Positions 19,364-27,318 of a DNA stretch of 64,000 nt are shown in pieces. The notes beneath the pieces were generated by a model. That model was given only the letters and a program-made list of their open reading frames with translations. It had not been told where the DNA came from and made no database searches. Source of the DNA: Sinorhizobium terangae. Its GTDB lineage: Bacteria > Pseudomonadota > Alphaproteobacteria > Rhizobiales > Rhizobiaceae. Each line of letters starts with the position of its first letter. Position 1 is the stretch's first letter. The DNA is taken from assembly GCF_029714365.1 (NCBI RefSeq), contig NZ_CP121661.1, positions 62,001 to 126,000 on the forward strand, given 5' to 3'. A program made the position numbers and the translations under genes.

Positions 19364-20803
19364 TCAAGTTGGCGGCATGTCCTCGACCCTCAGCCGCACG
19401 GCCGGATCTCCGAGGACGACGAAATTGCGAGCATCGTCACGCGAAACCCAAAGATTACCAAGCCTGCGCAGAGAAACGTCTACGCCCTTCGCCGCATCGG
19501 CCTGCATGTCGCTCAGCTCGGTCGCAATCGAAGCCCAGCGCAAATTGAACATGTCAGTAGCCTGACCGATACGCTGGCCGTTCAACAGCCGGCCGATGAC
19601 GTCGCGGAAGCCCTGAATTTGCGAGCCGCCGCGCTGGCCTTGGAACGAATAGGCCCAGGCCCGTTCGACATGGGCCAGCACGGCGAGCGCGCCGCCATTG
19701 GGGTGCCCGAGCAAACGCTGCGGCAGTCGCGCCAGGAAGGGCTTATCCGCAATTCTCTTCGGCGCCTTGTTGAGGCGGTCGAAATCATCGAATTGTGTGC
19801 AGCCGCCGCCGTGGCAAGCAAAAAAGAAATGCATCATTCCCTCAAGCCTAGCGTCGTCAGGAACGTCCGCGGCCGATAGCCAATGGTCAGCCTTCACTGG
19901 ACCGGAGCGGATCCAATCCTGGCACACGATAGCGCCTTGAGCGTGCGCCTGACGTGAGTCACCGAGGGAAAACTGCATACCATGGCTACCGCTGAGCAGC
20001 AGTGCAGGCGTCGGCTGCGCTTGGCCGCGAAGCACCTCAATGAGTGCGGCTTTTGTCGCCCGCTCACTGAGCAGCGTTTGGAGGCCAAAACTCTGTCGCT
20101 TCCACACGGTGGTGCCGCCATTTTCCCCCTCGGCTAGCGGCTTCGCCACTTGGCGCATGAACAATTGGGTGGCTTCGTCGAAGTCGTGTTCGGTCGCGAA
20201 AATGGCGCCGCGGCGCAACGTCGGGACGCTCACTGACGTCTCATATTTGACGACGCTTTCCGCATAACGGCGGAATTCATCCGCGGTCTCGAACCACAAC
20301 CGTCCTGCCGCCCAATAGATATCGAGCGAATACTGAAACTCGAACGGCAGCTCATCGGGTGGGCCAACCAGCAGGAGATAGAACGGGACGCCCTTTTCAG
20401 GATCCACCACGTCCATGCGCACGTTGCGCCTCTTGAGCCAGTCATTCGCGGTGTCACCGGGACGGTAGCCGTCCGAACCATCGAAGATCTTGAACGGTTG
20501 CGCCTGCGCCTTGCGGCGCTCGATGAGTGGCGCCAGCGCGTCCTTGACTGCTTGGCTTACGCTGGGCGCATAGATAACACCCCACCCGGCCTGCGCCAGA
20601 TCGCTCGGATCGACGTAGCCTTCGGTGGCGAAGGAGATGTTCGCGGGGTCGACGCGGCTCGACAGTGCCAGCGTTTCAGCTGTCGGCTCCGCTTTTCGGC
20701 CCAACAGATCGTGGATGACCTCGTCAGTCAATCCGTTCAGCGGTAAGCCATTATCGGCGTTGATGCCAAACGGGACTGGCGCATCTTCATCAGTCTGGTC
20801 CAT
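19364..20803 (-). CDS. Gingipain/C25-like caspase-fold peptidase
   Basis: 479 residues. LLLSGSHGMQF gives a candidate catalytic His at 274, and MMHFFFACHGGGC gives a candidate Cys at 330, again the clan CD His/Cys order. The C-terminal FVVLGDPAVRLR resembles the GDPxxRL motif common near the end of peptidase C25 domains. FYLLLVGPPDELPFEF near residue 142 is also typical of that fold. There is no secretion signal, unlike true gingipains. It is convergent with the metalloprotease gene (50-base gap) and follows the alpha/beta hydrolase gene by 13 bases on the same strand, so the two are probably co-transcribed. Confidence 0.75.
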   Translation of the reverse strand: MDQTDEDAPVPFGINADNGLPLNGLTDEVIHDLLGRKAEPTAETLALSSRVDPANISFATEGYVDPSDLAQAGWGVIYAPSVSQAVKDALAPLIERRKAQAQPFKIFDGSDGYRPGDTANDWLKRRNVRMDVVDPEKGVPFYLLLVGPPDELPFEFQYSLDIYWAAGRLWFETADEFRRYAESVVKYETSVSVPTLRRGAIFATEHDFDEATQLFMRQVAKPLAEGENGGTTVWKRQSFGLQTLLSERATKAALIEVLRGQAQPTPALLLSGSHGMQFSLGDSRQAHAQGAIVCQDWIRSGPVKADHWLSAADVPDDARLEGMMHFFFACHGGGCTQFDDFDRLNKAPKRIADKPFLARLPQRLLGHPNGGALAVLAHVERAWAYSFQGQRGGSQIQGFRDVIGRLLNGQRIGQATDMFNLRWASIATELSDMQADAAKGVDVSLRRLGNLWVSRDDARNFVVLGDPAVRLRVEDMPPT

Positions 20804-20816
20804 GGCGGCCTTTCAT

Positions 20817-22145
20817 CTAATCTGGGACAATGCGCGATGCGAAAGCCGCAGCCCATATCAAATGGGCGACTTCCGGTCCGGCGATGTCATTGTGCGCCCC
20901 GCTCGCGCCATCCATGCGCGCGATGAACTGCGAGCCGTCCACGTTGTAGATTTTGCCTGCCTCAAATGCGTAGCCTTCGGCCGCCGCCAGCATCTTCAGT
21001 TCGCTGCGCGAACTGTCCGGAATGCCCTGGAGACCGAAGGTGCCAATAGCGCCAAACTTTGGAAACCCGTCGGCGAAATTCACCGAACCCTTGATGCGCG
21101 ACGCTAGTGGATAAAGTACGCCCACGGCAGTGTCGTGCTTCGATTGCGTAGTGACGATTGGCCCGCGTACTTTATGATCGGCCAGGATGCGGCTGAAATA
21201 TCCATGACCCGCGCCGTCAAATGGAATCTGTCCAGCGTAACACCATAGCGACACCGCGCCCTGAACCAAAGCCACCGAATCGACGGGCCGCGGGAGCTTG
21301 CCGCCAGCATTTGGACCACCCAGCATCCCCGAGACCACGATGGTGCCGAAGCTGTGGCCCATCAGATGGATTTTGGTATGGCTGTCGGCGGTGGCATTCT
21401 GCAGGTTCTTCAGGAAATTGTGCATGCCGCCTTCGCCGATGGTGCGCGCCCGCTTCTTCATTGTCCAATAGGAGAGCTGGCGAAGCGGGCCAAGCAAGCC
21501 GCCGAGATTGGTGATACCGCCACCGAAGGATGCCGATTCCTCATTCGCGGCCTCGAAGGATTCCTCCGGATCGAAGCCTTGTCGGTCAGCATCCGGCGGC
21601 GCATCCACGCCTTCGCTCTTCAGCCCAAGCGCGTCGTTCAGGTCGAGATAGGCCCTCTTGATATGTTCTGGCAGTTCGTCGGGAGCCGAATTGCGCCGCG
21701 CTTCATCGATGATGATCTCAAGCGGCCCGCGGATCTCCGGGCGGTCGCCGAGCCGATCGAGATATCTCTGTAGCAAGGCAGCGCCTAGGATCGGAGCACC
21801 AGCTTCGAAGGAGGAAGCACCGACCTCCTCGTCGCCGAATGGCAGACTCGGCCAATGCAGCCCGATGTAGAGCGGATGGAAATTCGGAAAATGCGCGGCC
21901 GCCTTGGCGCTGTCCGCTGAATCGGCAAAGGCCTTGATCCAGAGCGCATATTGCTCCTTGGCAGCGGGTACATCGCCCTTCCACCCGTGGCTGAAAAAAA
22001 AGATATTCGTTGCATTATCCGCCCGCGCCTTGTCGATTAGGCGCTGGCTCATAAGGCCGCCGGGCTCCGGTATCTCCTTGCCGTCGGCATCGAAGCTGAT
22101 CAGTCCATATTCGAGATTGGTGCCGGAGATCGTTTCGAAGCCCAT
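20817..22145 (-). CDS. Alpha/beta hydrolase (GHSFG serine esterase-like)
   Basis: 442 residues from ATG 22145, preceded by GCGAGGGGAACGGC; an ATG nine codons upstream is possible but lacks a site. NIFFFSHGWKGD at residues ~48-58 is the HG oxyanion region, and IHLMGHSFGTIVVSGML carries the nucleophile elbow with Ser 265. The middle ~100 residues (~130-235) form a cap-like insertion. The family includes lipases, esterases and peptidases; substrate cannot be told. It is the promoter-proximal gene of the leftward pair with the C25-like peptidase. A phospholipase-type role next to proteases would fit an abortive-infection effector (inference). Confidence 0.8.
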   Translation of the reverse strand: MGFETISGTNLEYGLISFDADGKEIPEPGGLMSQRLIDKARADNATNIFFFSHGWKGDVPAAKEQYALWIKAFADSADSAKAAAHFPNFHPLYIGLHWPSLPFGDEEVGASSFEAGAPILGAALLQRYLDRLGDRPEIRGPLEIIIDEARRNSAPDELPEHIKRAYLDLNDALGLKSEGVDAPPDADRQGFDPEESFEAANEESASFGGGITNLGGLLGPLRQLSYWTMKKRARTIGEGGMHNFLKNLQNATADSHTKIHLMGHSFGTIVVSGMLGGPNAGGKLPRPVDSVALVQGAVSLWCYAGQIPFDGAGHGYFSRILADHKVRGPIVTTQSKHDTAVGVLYPLASRIKGSVNFADGFPKFGAIGTFGLQGIPDSSRSELKMLAAAEGYAFEAGKIYNVDGSQFIARMDGASGAHNDIAGPEVAHLIWAAAFASRIVPD

Positions 22146-22491
22146 GCCGTTCCCCTCGCTTTTGTATCCCACTTCAATTAAATTAAAATATAATCAATAG
22201 TTGTAGCGCGATATCTAAGCAGCTTCAAACGTTCTTTAGATTCAGACGCTTTACCTGACGAATGTGCGACCGCCAGTCGCCAGAGGGGTTAAGTATGATC
22301 GCCAAAACTCATCGAGCTGACCTGACGCGGGGCAGCCCAGCGATGGACCTTGCGACGACAGAGCGCAAGTACTGCAAATTTCATCGGCGGGGTGATCATT
22401 GGCAAGCTGACCATGCTCAATATCACCTGGTTCCTTTGAGGAAAACTGCCAGGACTGCGACTGAAGACAAGACTGCTGTCGGCGCCGCCAC
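22146..22491. other. Intergenic, AT-rich near the hydrolase start
   Basis: The first ~60 bases are very AT-rich (runs such as AATTAAATTAAAATATAATC) and probably hold the leftward promoter of the hydrolase/C25 pair. I see no convincing gene in the rest. Confidence 0.4.
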
Positions 22492-22707
22492 TCAGGTATG
22501 ACCCAATGCCCCATCGATCTGCGCCATGACGTCGGTGAAGAGCTCAACGACATCCTGGATACTTTGATTCTTGAAGACTATCCGCGTCCCCTCAGTAAGA
22601 GGCCCTACCAAGGGACCTGCGCTGGGGACAGGTGCAAGATGAACGATTTCTTCGACTCGTATTGCTACGCTCGTATTATCTGGGCGTGTAAACGTAACAA
22701 ATGCCAT
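22492..22707 (-). CDS. Small hypothetical protein (71 aa)
   Basis: Starts at ATG 22707 (MAFVTFTRPDNTSVAIRVEE), with GGGGG about seven bases upstream; ten more codons upstream are open. The sequence alternates beta-strand-like segments and ends in a helix (QDVVELFTDVMAQIDG). It is faintly like the short FlbD-type beta proteins in pattern only. It stands alone between the hydrolase promoter region and an IS110 remnant. Composition looks like real coding sequence, but function is unknown. Confidence 0.5.
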   Translation of the reverse strand: MAFVTFTRPDNTSVAIRVEEIVHLAPVPSAGPLVGPLTEGTRIVFKNQSIQDVVELFTDVMAQIDGALGHT

Positions 22708-22932
22708 CGTAGCCCCCATGAAAGATCTGCGCATCATCTACGGCTGCCAACGCCGAGGTCGCAGACGATTTCGAAAACAGGTGGTTTTTGGAATTGCAGT
22801 ATATTCCCTTGCCCATTTTAAGTTGATTAAATAGCAAACTCGAGATGCGTTGTCACATAGCTCGATGAGGCTATAGATGCTCACCTCTTTGGCAGGTTGC
22901 CAGCGATCGTTGTTGGTTGCAGGGCAATGTGT

Positions 22933-23522
22933 CGCTTGGCAGATGGGATGGTTGCCGCCCTCTTCGAGCGGTGCTTTATGAACAGGCAAGGTGTTCCTCT
23001 AACGGGCCTCGCCCATCTGAAGCGGATCGAGGCGTTGATCGAGGGTCCGACCTGTGGCCCGCCCGCTAATCATCACGGAATGCCAAGATTTGCTGACACA
23101 GATCTCCGAGAGGACAGAAAGATCGAGAACAAGACGAAGGCCTTGAAGGCACTTGCGGCCGAGACGGATACGGCGCGGCGACTGGAGACCATGCCTAGTG
23201 TCGGCCGCCTCGGTAGTGCTGGCATCGAGACCTTCGCGCTCTGCGCGAAGCAGTTCTCCGCTGGCCGGAATTTCTCGGCCTAGCCAGGGCTTGTGCCCAC
23301 GATGGCATGGGCGGTGAGGAGCGGCGTGGTCGGGCTCATCGGTGCGATGACGCGGATCATCGGGCGGTGCGTATGCTGACACGCAAGCCCGAAATGCTGA
23401 TGTTGATTGCACTTGCCAACAAAATGGCGCGTCAGATTAGGGCCATGCTGACGAAAGGCGAGGACTATCGGGATCCGGCGCAGGTGGTGACGGCGATCGA
23501 CATACCGCCACAAACCGCCTGA
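22933..23522 (+). pseudogene. Remnant of an IS110-family transposase
   Basis: Two blocks match the C-terminal half of IS110-type transposases. Around 23,160-23,283 is TARRLETMPSVGRLGSAG, resembling the conserved IPGVGP region, but it ends at a stop. Around 23,385-23,460, in another frame, is LMLIALANKMARQIRAML, the conserved helix near the C-terminus. The expected conserved bases between them are frameshifted or missing, and the N-terminal DEDD half is absent. This is a dead fragment in a zone of mobile-element debris. Confidence 0.65.
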
Positions 23523-24011
23523 CGTCGGTGTTGGAAAATACGGCATCCTTCCTCCCCCAACTCCGCATGCAAATTGATTCCAATTTACGTTGCAAGCGTG
23601 GCTGCATGCTCTGGTTGAAGAATTTTCTTCCAGCCGAAGGAAAAAATGCCGTTTTAGCGTGATTGTGTCGCTCTGTGGATATCACGCTGAAAGGTGCCCG
23701 CGGGTCGGGCTGTAGTACCCGGATTTCGATAGTCTTCGTCGGAAGATTAAGAGCCGGATTTCTCCCCAATACCAAGGGTAGAGGGGCGGGTCGTTGGTTC
23801 GATTCCTTTCAAGGCGGCCTTTAGATCGGATTGAGATTAGGCGTTCCGCCGGCTGCAAACGCACGTCTTTGACCCCGTCATGTACGAGGAAGCGAGGAAG
23901 TCAGCCAAACGATCATGAATGGGATTGCGAGAGGTCCTCCGGTTGTGGATAGCTCAACTGGATTTTGCCACTCGCTGCATATCATCTTTAGCACCATGGC
24001 GGCGCGAGTTC
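23523..24011. other. Intergenic, nothing convincing
   Basis: No reading frame here has family-like sequence. A T-loop-like GGTTCGATTCC at about 23,797 is not followed by a pairing stem, so it is not called a tRNA. Confidence 0.4.
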
Positions 24012-24320
24012 TTAAATCCCTGACCCCTCGAGCTCTTGGTCGTCGCCGCCTTCCCAGGGCGAGGGCATCGAGATGCGATCGAGATTGGCCGAGGGCATCG
24101 GCATCCAGCACTTCAATTCCGGCTCGGGGTATTCGATGATGCGACCGGGCGAGGAATCAGAGGCGCGCCAGCCTTCTGCACCGAACTGATCGCCATTCGA
24201 CCAATACGCGAGGTCAACTTCTGCCGCCCCTTGTTCGGACGGGCGGATCGTGACGAGGATCCGACTGCCGTTTTTCGGCGCGCTTGCCATGTGACGCCAG
24301 CGGTCTGGCTCGGCCATCAT
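24012..24320 (-). CDS. Small conserved-type protein with tryptophan-rich motif (102 aa)
   Basis: The start at 24320 (MMAEPDRWRHMASAPKNG) follows a strong GGAGG six bases upstream. The pattern W-x-x-M-x-x-A-P-K-(N/D)-G near the start, then AYWSNGDQFGAEGW and CWMPMPSAN, is typical of short DUF551-like proteins common in phages and alphaproteobacteria, which share WxxxxxxPPxxG...V.........WxP. Function is unknown. It sits alone among insertion-sequence remnants. Confidence 0.6.
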   Translation of the reverse strand: MMAEPDRWRHMASAPKNGSRILVTIRPSEQGAAEVDLAYWSNGDQFGAEGWRASDSSPGRIIEYPEPELKCWMPMPSANLDRISMPSPWEGGDDQELEGSGI

Positions 24321-24664
24321 TTTTCCTCCTGCCTCGCTACAGGTTGCAAGTGTCGCCTCGCCGTCGAGAAGGGTCAACTCAATCTTTGCACAACCCATCG
24401 TCTTTCGATGGACTGTCCGATCAGAATGAACGCCCCGAATTGAGGCGTTCCATCGCTCCTCGGCTGGCACTTCGGAGCGTGGGTCTGCCGTGCTCAGCAC
24501 ATCAAATGCAACAGCAGCAAACCGGTCGACGTGCGCGAGCGAGGGGGCGCGGCATTAGTAGGGACGATCTCGGCCGCATTCGCCGTGTAAGGTGGCGCCC
24601 GGTAAACGGGATCGATCGAGCATTTTCCCAGAATCCTCCTCTGCAGGTTCTTATGGCTCCTATC
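24321..24664. other. Intergenic, nothing convincing
   Basis: Only short frames without recognisable features; the upstream part likely holds the promoter of the 102-residue protein. Confidence 0.35.
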
Positions 24665-24910
24665 TTATGGGCGCCTTAGTATGTGGCGCATCTCCGCAAA
24701 ATCCTGACGTCCAATGCCCCTCGCATCTGTATGCTCCGTGTAACCTCGCGGGTCAAAGTCTGGCGAGATGATATCCCGAAGGCCCGGCAACCAAACGGGA
24801 AACTCGGTATCTAAGAAGCGCTTGAAACGGGCGTTATGCTCAGGCTGATAGTATTTTATCGCCATCGCCTCAAATATTTCCGCGCTTGCTTTGTGTTTAA
24901 GGTTTGCTTC
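24665..24910 (-). pseudogene. C-terminal stump of an unknown host gene cut by an IS
   Basis: A frame ending at 24665 reads [19 protein letters not shown] followed by [19 protein letters not shown] and stops after HILRRP, about 80 residues. It looks like real protein. Its upstream end runs straight into the truncated IS3 transposase in a different frame, so the 5' part has been lost or displaced. I do not recognise the family. Confidence 0.4.
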
Positions 24911-25877
24911 GAGGATAGACCGAAGAAGAGACTCTCGTTCAGCAGCTCGTCGCGCATGCGGCCGTTGAAGCTTTCGATGTAGCCGTTATGCATGGGCCTT
25001 CCCGGCGCGATGTAGTGCCACTCGATCTTGTGCTCCTTCGACCAAGCAAGGATGGCGTTCGAGGTGAACTCCGTGCCGTGGTCGGAGACGATCATGTTTG
25101 GTTTGCCGCGGCGCTCAAGGAGTGCCGTCAGTTCCCGTGCGACGCGACGGCCGGAGATCGAGGTGTCGGGATCGCCGCCAGGCAGTCACGCGTCACCTCG
25201 TGGAGGATGTTGAGCACGCGAAACCTCCTGCCGCAGGCGAACTGGTCGTGAACGAAATCAAGCGACCATCGGGCATTGGCCTTCGCCTCGACGAGGATCG
25301 GCGCTCGCGTGCCGACGGCACGGCGTCTGGCTTTCCGCTTGCGAACAGAAAGCCCTTCCTCGCGATGCAGCCGATAGATGCGGTTGACCCCGGACGGCTC
25401 TCCCTCCCGCTTGAGCAGGATGAACAGCCGCCGGTAGCCGAAGCGTCTCCGGATCCAGAGCTCACCTGCCTGCAGGCTTTTTTTATGGCTGAGGTCGAGC
25501 CGGTGGAGATGACGACCAACATTGGAGCGGTGCACGATAACGCCGCGCTCGGCGAGTTCCAGGCCCAGTTCGTCCAGCGTCAATTCGTCATTCTGCGCCA
25601 AGCGATCGCGAACCCAGTCGCCATGCGCGTTCAGCTTGCCACCACCCAGATGGCCTTGCCGCCGCGGTGCCAGCGATCCGGTCGCGCGTTTGAGCTTCAC
25701 CAGATTGTTCACGAAATTCGGTGACACCCGGAAGTGCCGGGCCGCGGCCCGGTGGCTGTGACCTTCCTCGACAAACGCAATGACACGACTACGCAAAGCA
25801 AGCGGATGTGATTTTGCCCATGGTGTCCCTCCCGTCAAAGCGAGGGAATCGCAGCCAAACCCGATTCGGGAATCCAT
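24900..25877 (-). mobile_element. Chimera of IS630-type and IS3-type transposase fragments, frameshifted
   Basis: Reading leftward from 25877, the first ~120 codons are an IS630-type DNA-binding half (AAARHFRVSPNFVNNLVKLK, then RHLHRLDLSHKKSLQA). At about 25,480 it changes in frame to an IS3-type integrase core (RRFGYRRLFILLKREGE, SLDFVHDQFACGRRFRVL). At about 25,166-25,171 one base is missing relative to the expected IS3 reading, causing a stop; the core resumes in the next frame ([34 protein letters not shown]) and then breaks off near 24,900. The D-D-E residues of IS3 are split over two frames, so it is inactive. It records one element inserted into another, then truncation. Confidence 0.75.
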
Positions 25878-25894
25878 AAAAATCGCGACCCGCT

Positions 25895-26797
25895 TTAGCG
25901 ACCTTCATGCTCGCTTCGGACGAGTTCCTTTGTCCGCGATTTAGCCTCTTGGATCTGGGCCATCACTGAACCGAGATTCTCGAGCTCGATCTGCAGCCGT
26001 TCGGGCGAAAGCTCTTTCGATTCCGCGAGGTCCAGGTTCATGCGTCGGATGAAATAAAACGCAAGCGAGGCTCGCATCTCGATGTCAAGGCGGCCATCGA
26101 CCATCCCGTAGTCAAGCTGGATTGCCTTGCTCTGCTCTGGCGAGAGGCCGCGGTGCGGTCTGAGCCGGAGCATGACCTTCGTCGCCCACTCGATGTCATG
26201 TTCGGGATCGAATTGTACTGGCTTTGTTTCTCCGATTTCGTCGATGCGCGAGAGGACGAAATCGCGGAAGTCCTCGTTATCGCAGCACCAAGCGCGAACG
26301 TGCCAACGGTGACCGTCAAATGCCAGAGCATGAGGTGCGATGGCACGGCGACGCGCCCCAGTGAGAGCGTGGTAGCGGACGTCGAGTGCTACACGTTCGC
26401 GCATTGCCATTAGAATCTGCCGCAAGCACTCGGGTGAAACGCTCCGGGCTATATCTGGTGCGACCTCAACTGGTGGGTCCTCCCTGAACCAGAGGTCAGA
26501 TCTTGGGATGACACTCGAAAGAGCCGCCCGCAATTGCAGGAGTAATCGGTCGGCAGAGGGAATCAGGAAGTGCGGCTTGAACTTTGGCGATGGTTTGTAA
26601 CCTCTCGCGGTCGACTCGAGATTGCCGGGTGCGATCTCTCTGTAATGCCTTAGATCCACAGAGGCTTGCGGTGTGGAAATGCCAAACGTTGATTCCAGGT
26701 CGCTTCTGATAACTCGGTTCTCCCAGAACATCTTCCATTCCAGGAATTCGAAGCGCCGCTGTTGCGTCCATGTGCGTCGATCGTCGGATTCCGACAT
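25895..26797 (-). CDS. WYL-domain transcriptional regulator, BrxR/CapW-like
   Basis: 300 residues; ATG 26797 follows AGGGG by four bases. The N-terminus (RRFEFLEWKMFWENRVIRSD, then FGISTPQASVDLRHY) is a winged-helix module of the kind found in BrxR/CapW regulators. The WYL domain is at ~120-190, with YHALTGARRRAIAPHALAFD and GHRWHVRAWC. A C-terminal effector-type domain follows. BrxR and CapW control phage-defence loci and bind inverted repeats in divergent promoters. Here the gene is divergent from the AddAB-like operon, and a palindrome lies in the intervening promoter. I infer that it represses the rightward operon, and possibly itself. Confidence 0.85.
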   Translation of the reverse strand: MSESDDRRTWTQQRRFEFLEWKMFWENRVIRSDLESTFGISTPQASVDLRHYREIAPGNLESTARGYKPSPKFKPHFLIPSADRLLLQLRAALSSVIPRSDLWFREDPPVEVAPDIARSVSPECLRQILMAMRERVALDVRYHALTGARRRAIAPHALAFDGHRWHVRAWCCDNEDFRDFVLSRIDEIGETKPVQFDPEHDIEWATKVMLRLRPHRGLSPEQSKAIQLDYGMVDGRLDIEMRASLAFYFIRRMNLDLAESKELSPERLQIELENLGSVMAQIQEAKSRTKELVRSEHEGR

Positions 26798-26815
26798 TGT
26801 TACCCCTATCAGGAC

Positions 26816-26846
26816 TTGACACGTATAGGAATTATAGCCCTATACT
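26816..26846 (+). promoter_or_regulatory. Candidate promoter for the AddAB-like operon
   Basis: TTGACA at 26816-26821 and TATACT at 26841-26846, both near-consensus, are spaced by 19 bases. The spacing is two over optimal, which is common in promoters adjusted by a regulator. It points toward the small gene at 26977. Confidence 0.5.
26823..26845. promoter_or_regulatory. Inverted repeat, likely operator of the WYL regulator
   Basis: GTATAGG (26823-26829) and CCTATAC (26839-26845) are perfect 7-base arms around a 9-base spacer. They fill the space between the -35 and the -10 and overlap the -10, the classic place for a repressor site. BrxR-type WYL regulators bind such repeats. Confidence 0.6.
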
Positions 26847-26976
26847 AATGATGCAGGTCGAGATGGCACAATCCGACTTCCCAGGGACAGAGGCAAGCCC
26901 GAATCGAGGGAACTCATAAACTGGAGCGGCAAGCATTCGAGACCGATGCAGTGTTTCATCGAGAAAGGATTTGCTG

Positions 26977-27165
26977 ATGGCCAAAAATACAGGTGACGGT
27001 TACCGACGCGGCGCTGTGACCGGCAGAACACAGTTTGAGCGCCCCGATGGAATGTACCAGAAACGCGACGAGCGCTCGGGACAGTTCATGGAGGTGAAGC
27101 AGACGCCGGGCAAGTTCAAAGGGGTTGCCCAAGAGCCCGACGGCCGCGACACAGAGAATTCGTGA
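26977..27165 (+). CDS. Small basic protein of the MAKNTGxGYR type (62 aa)
   Basis: ATG 26977 follows GAAAGGA at good spacing. The protein begins MAKNTGDGYRRGAVTGRTQF and contains GMYQKRDERSGQFMEVK and FKGVAQE. Short basic proteins with this pattern (NTGxGYRxGxVxGRxQ, KRDxxTGxFMxxK, FKGVRxE) occur widely in bacteria, but I know no assigned function. Here it is the first gene after the WYL-controlled promoter and precedes the nuclease-helicase pair by 153 bases. Confidence 0.7.
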   Translation: MAKNTGDGYRRGAVTGRTQFERPDGMYQKRDERSGQFMEVKQTPGKFKGVAQEPDGRDTENS

Positions 27166-27318
27166 CCATGGTTTGGACCTGGCGCGGCGGAGATGTTTAT
27201 CACCAGCGTCGCGCCAGGTCCGGCGCTCACCTTCCCATAGTTGGCAAACGAAGCCTGTTGGCTGGCGGCCTGAAGGACGGCGGCGGCTCATGGCTGGGGC
27301 GTAAGCGGGGCTGGAAGT

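Noticed and set aside
23760..23830. Possible tRNA or tRNA 3' end (GGTTCGATTCC)
   Set aside because: The bases flanking the T-loop-like element cannot form a T stem, and no anticodon arm is visible upstream.
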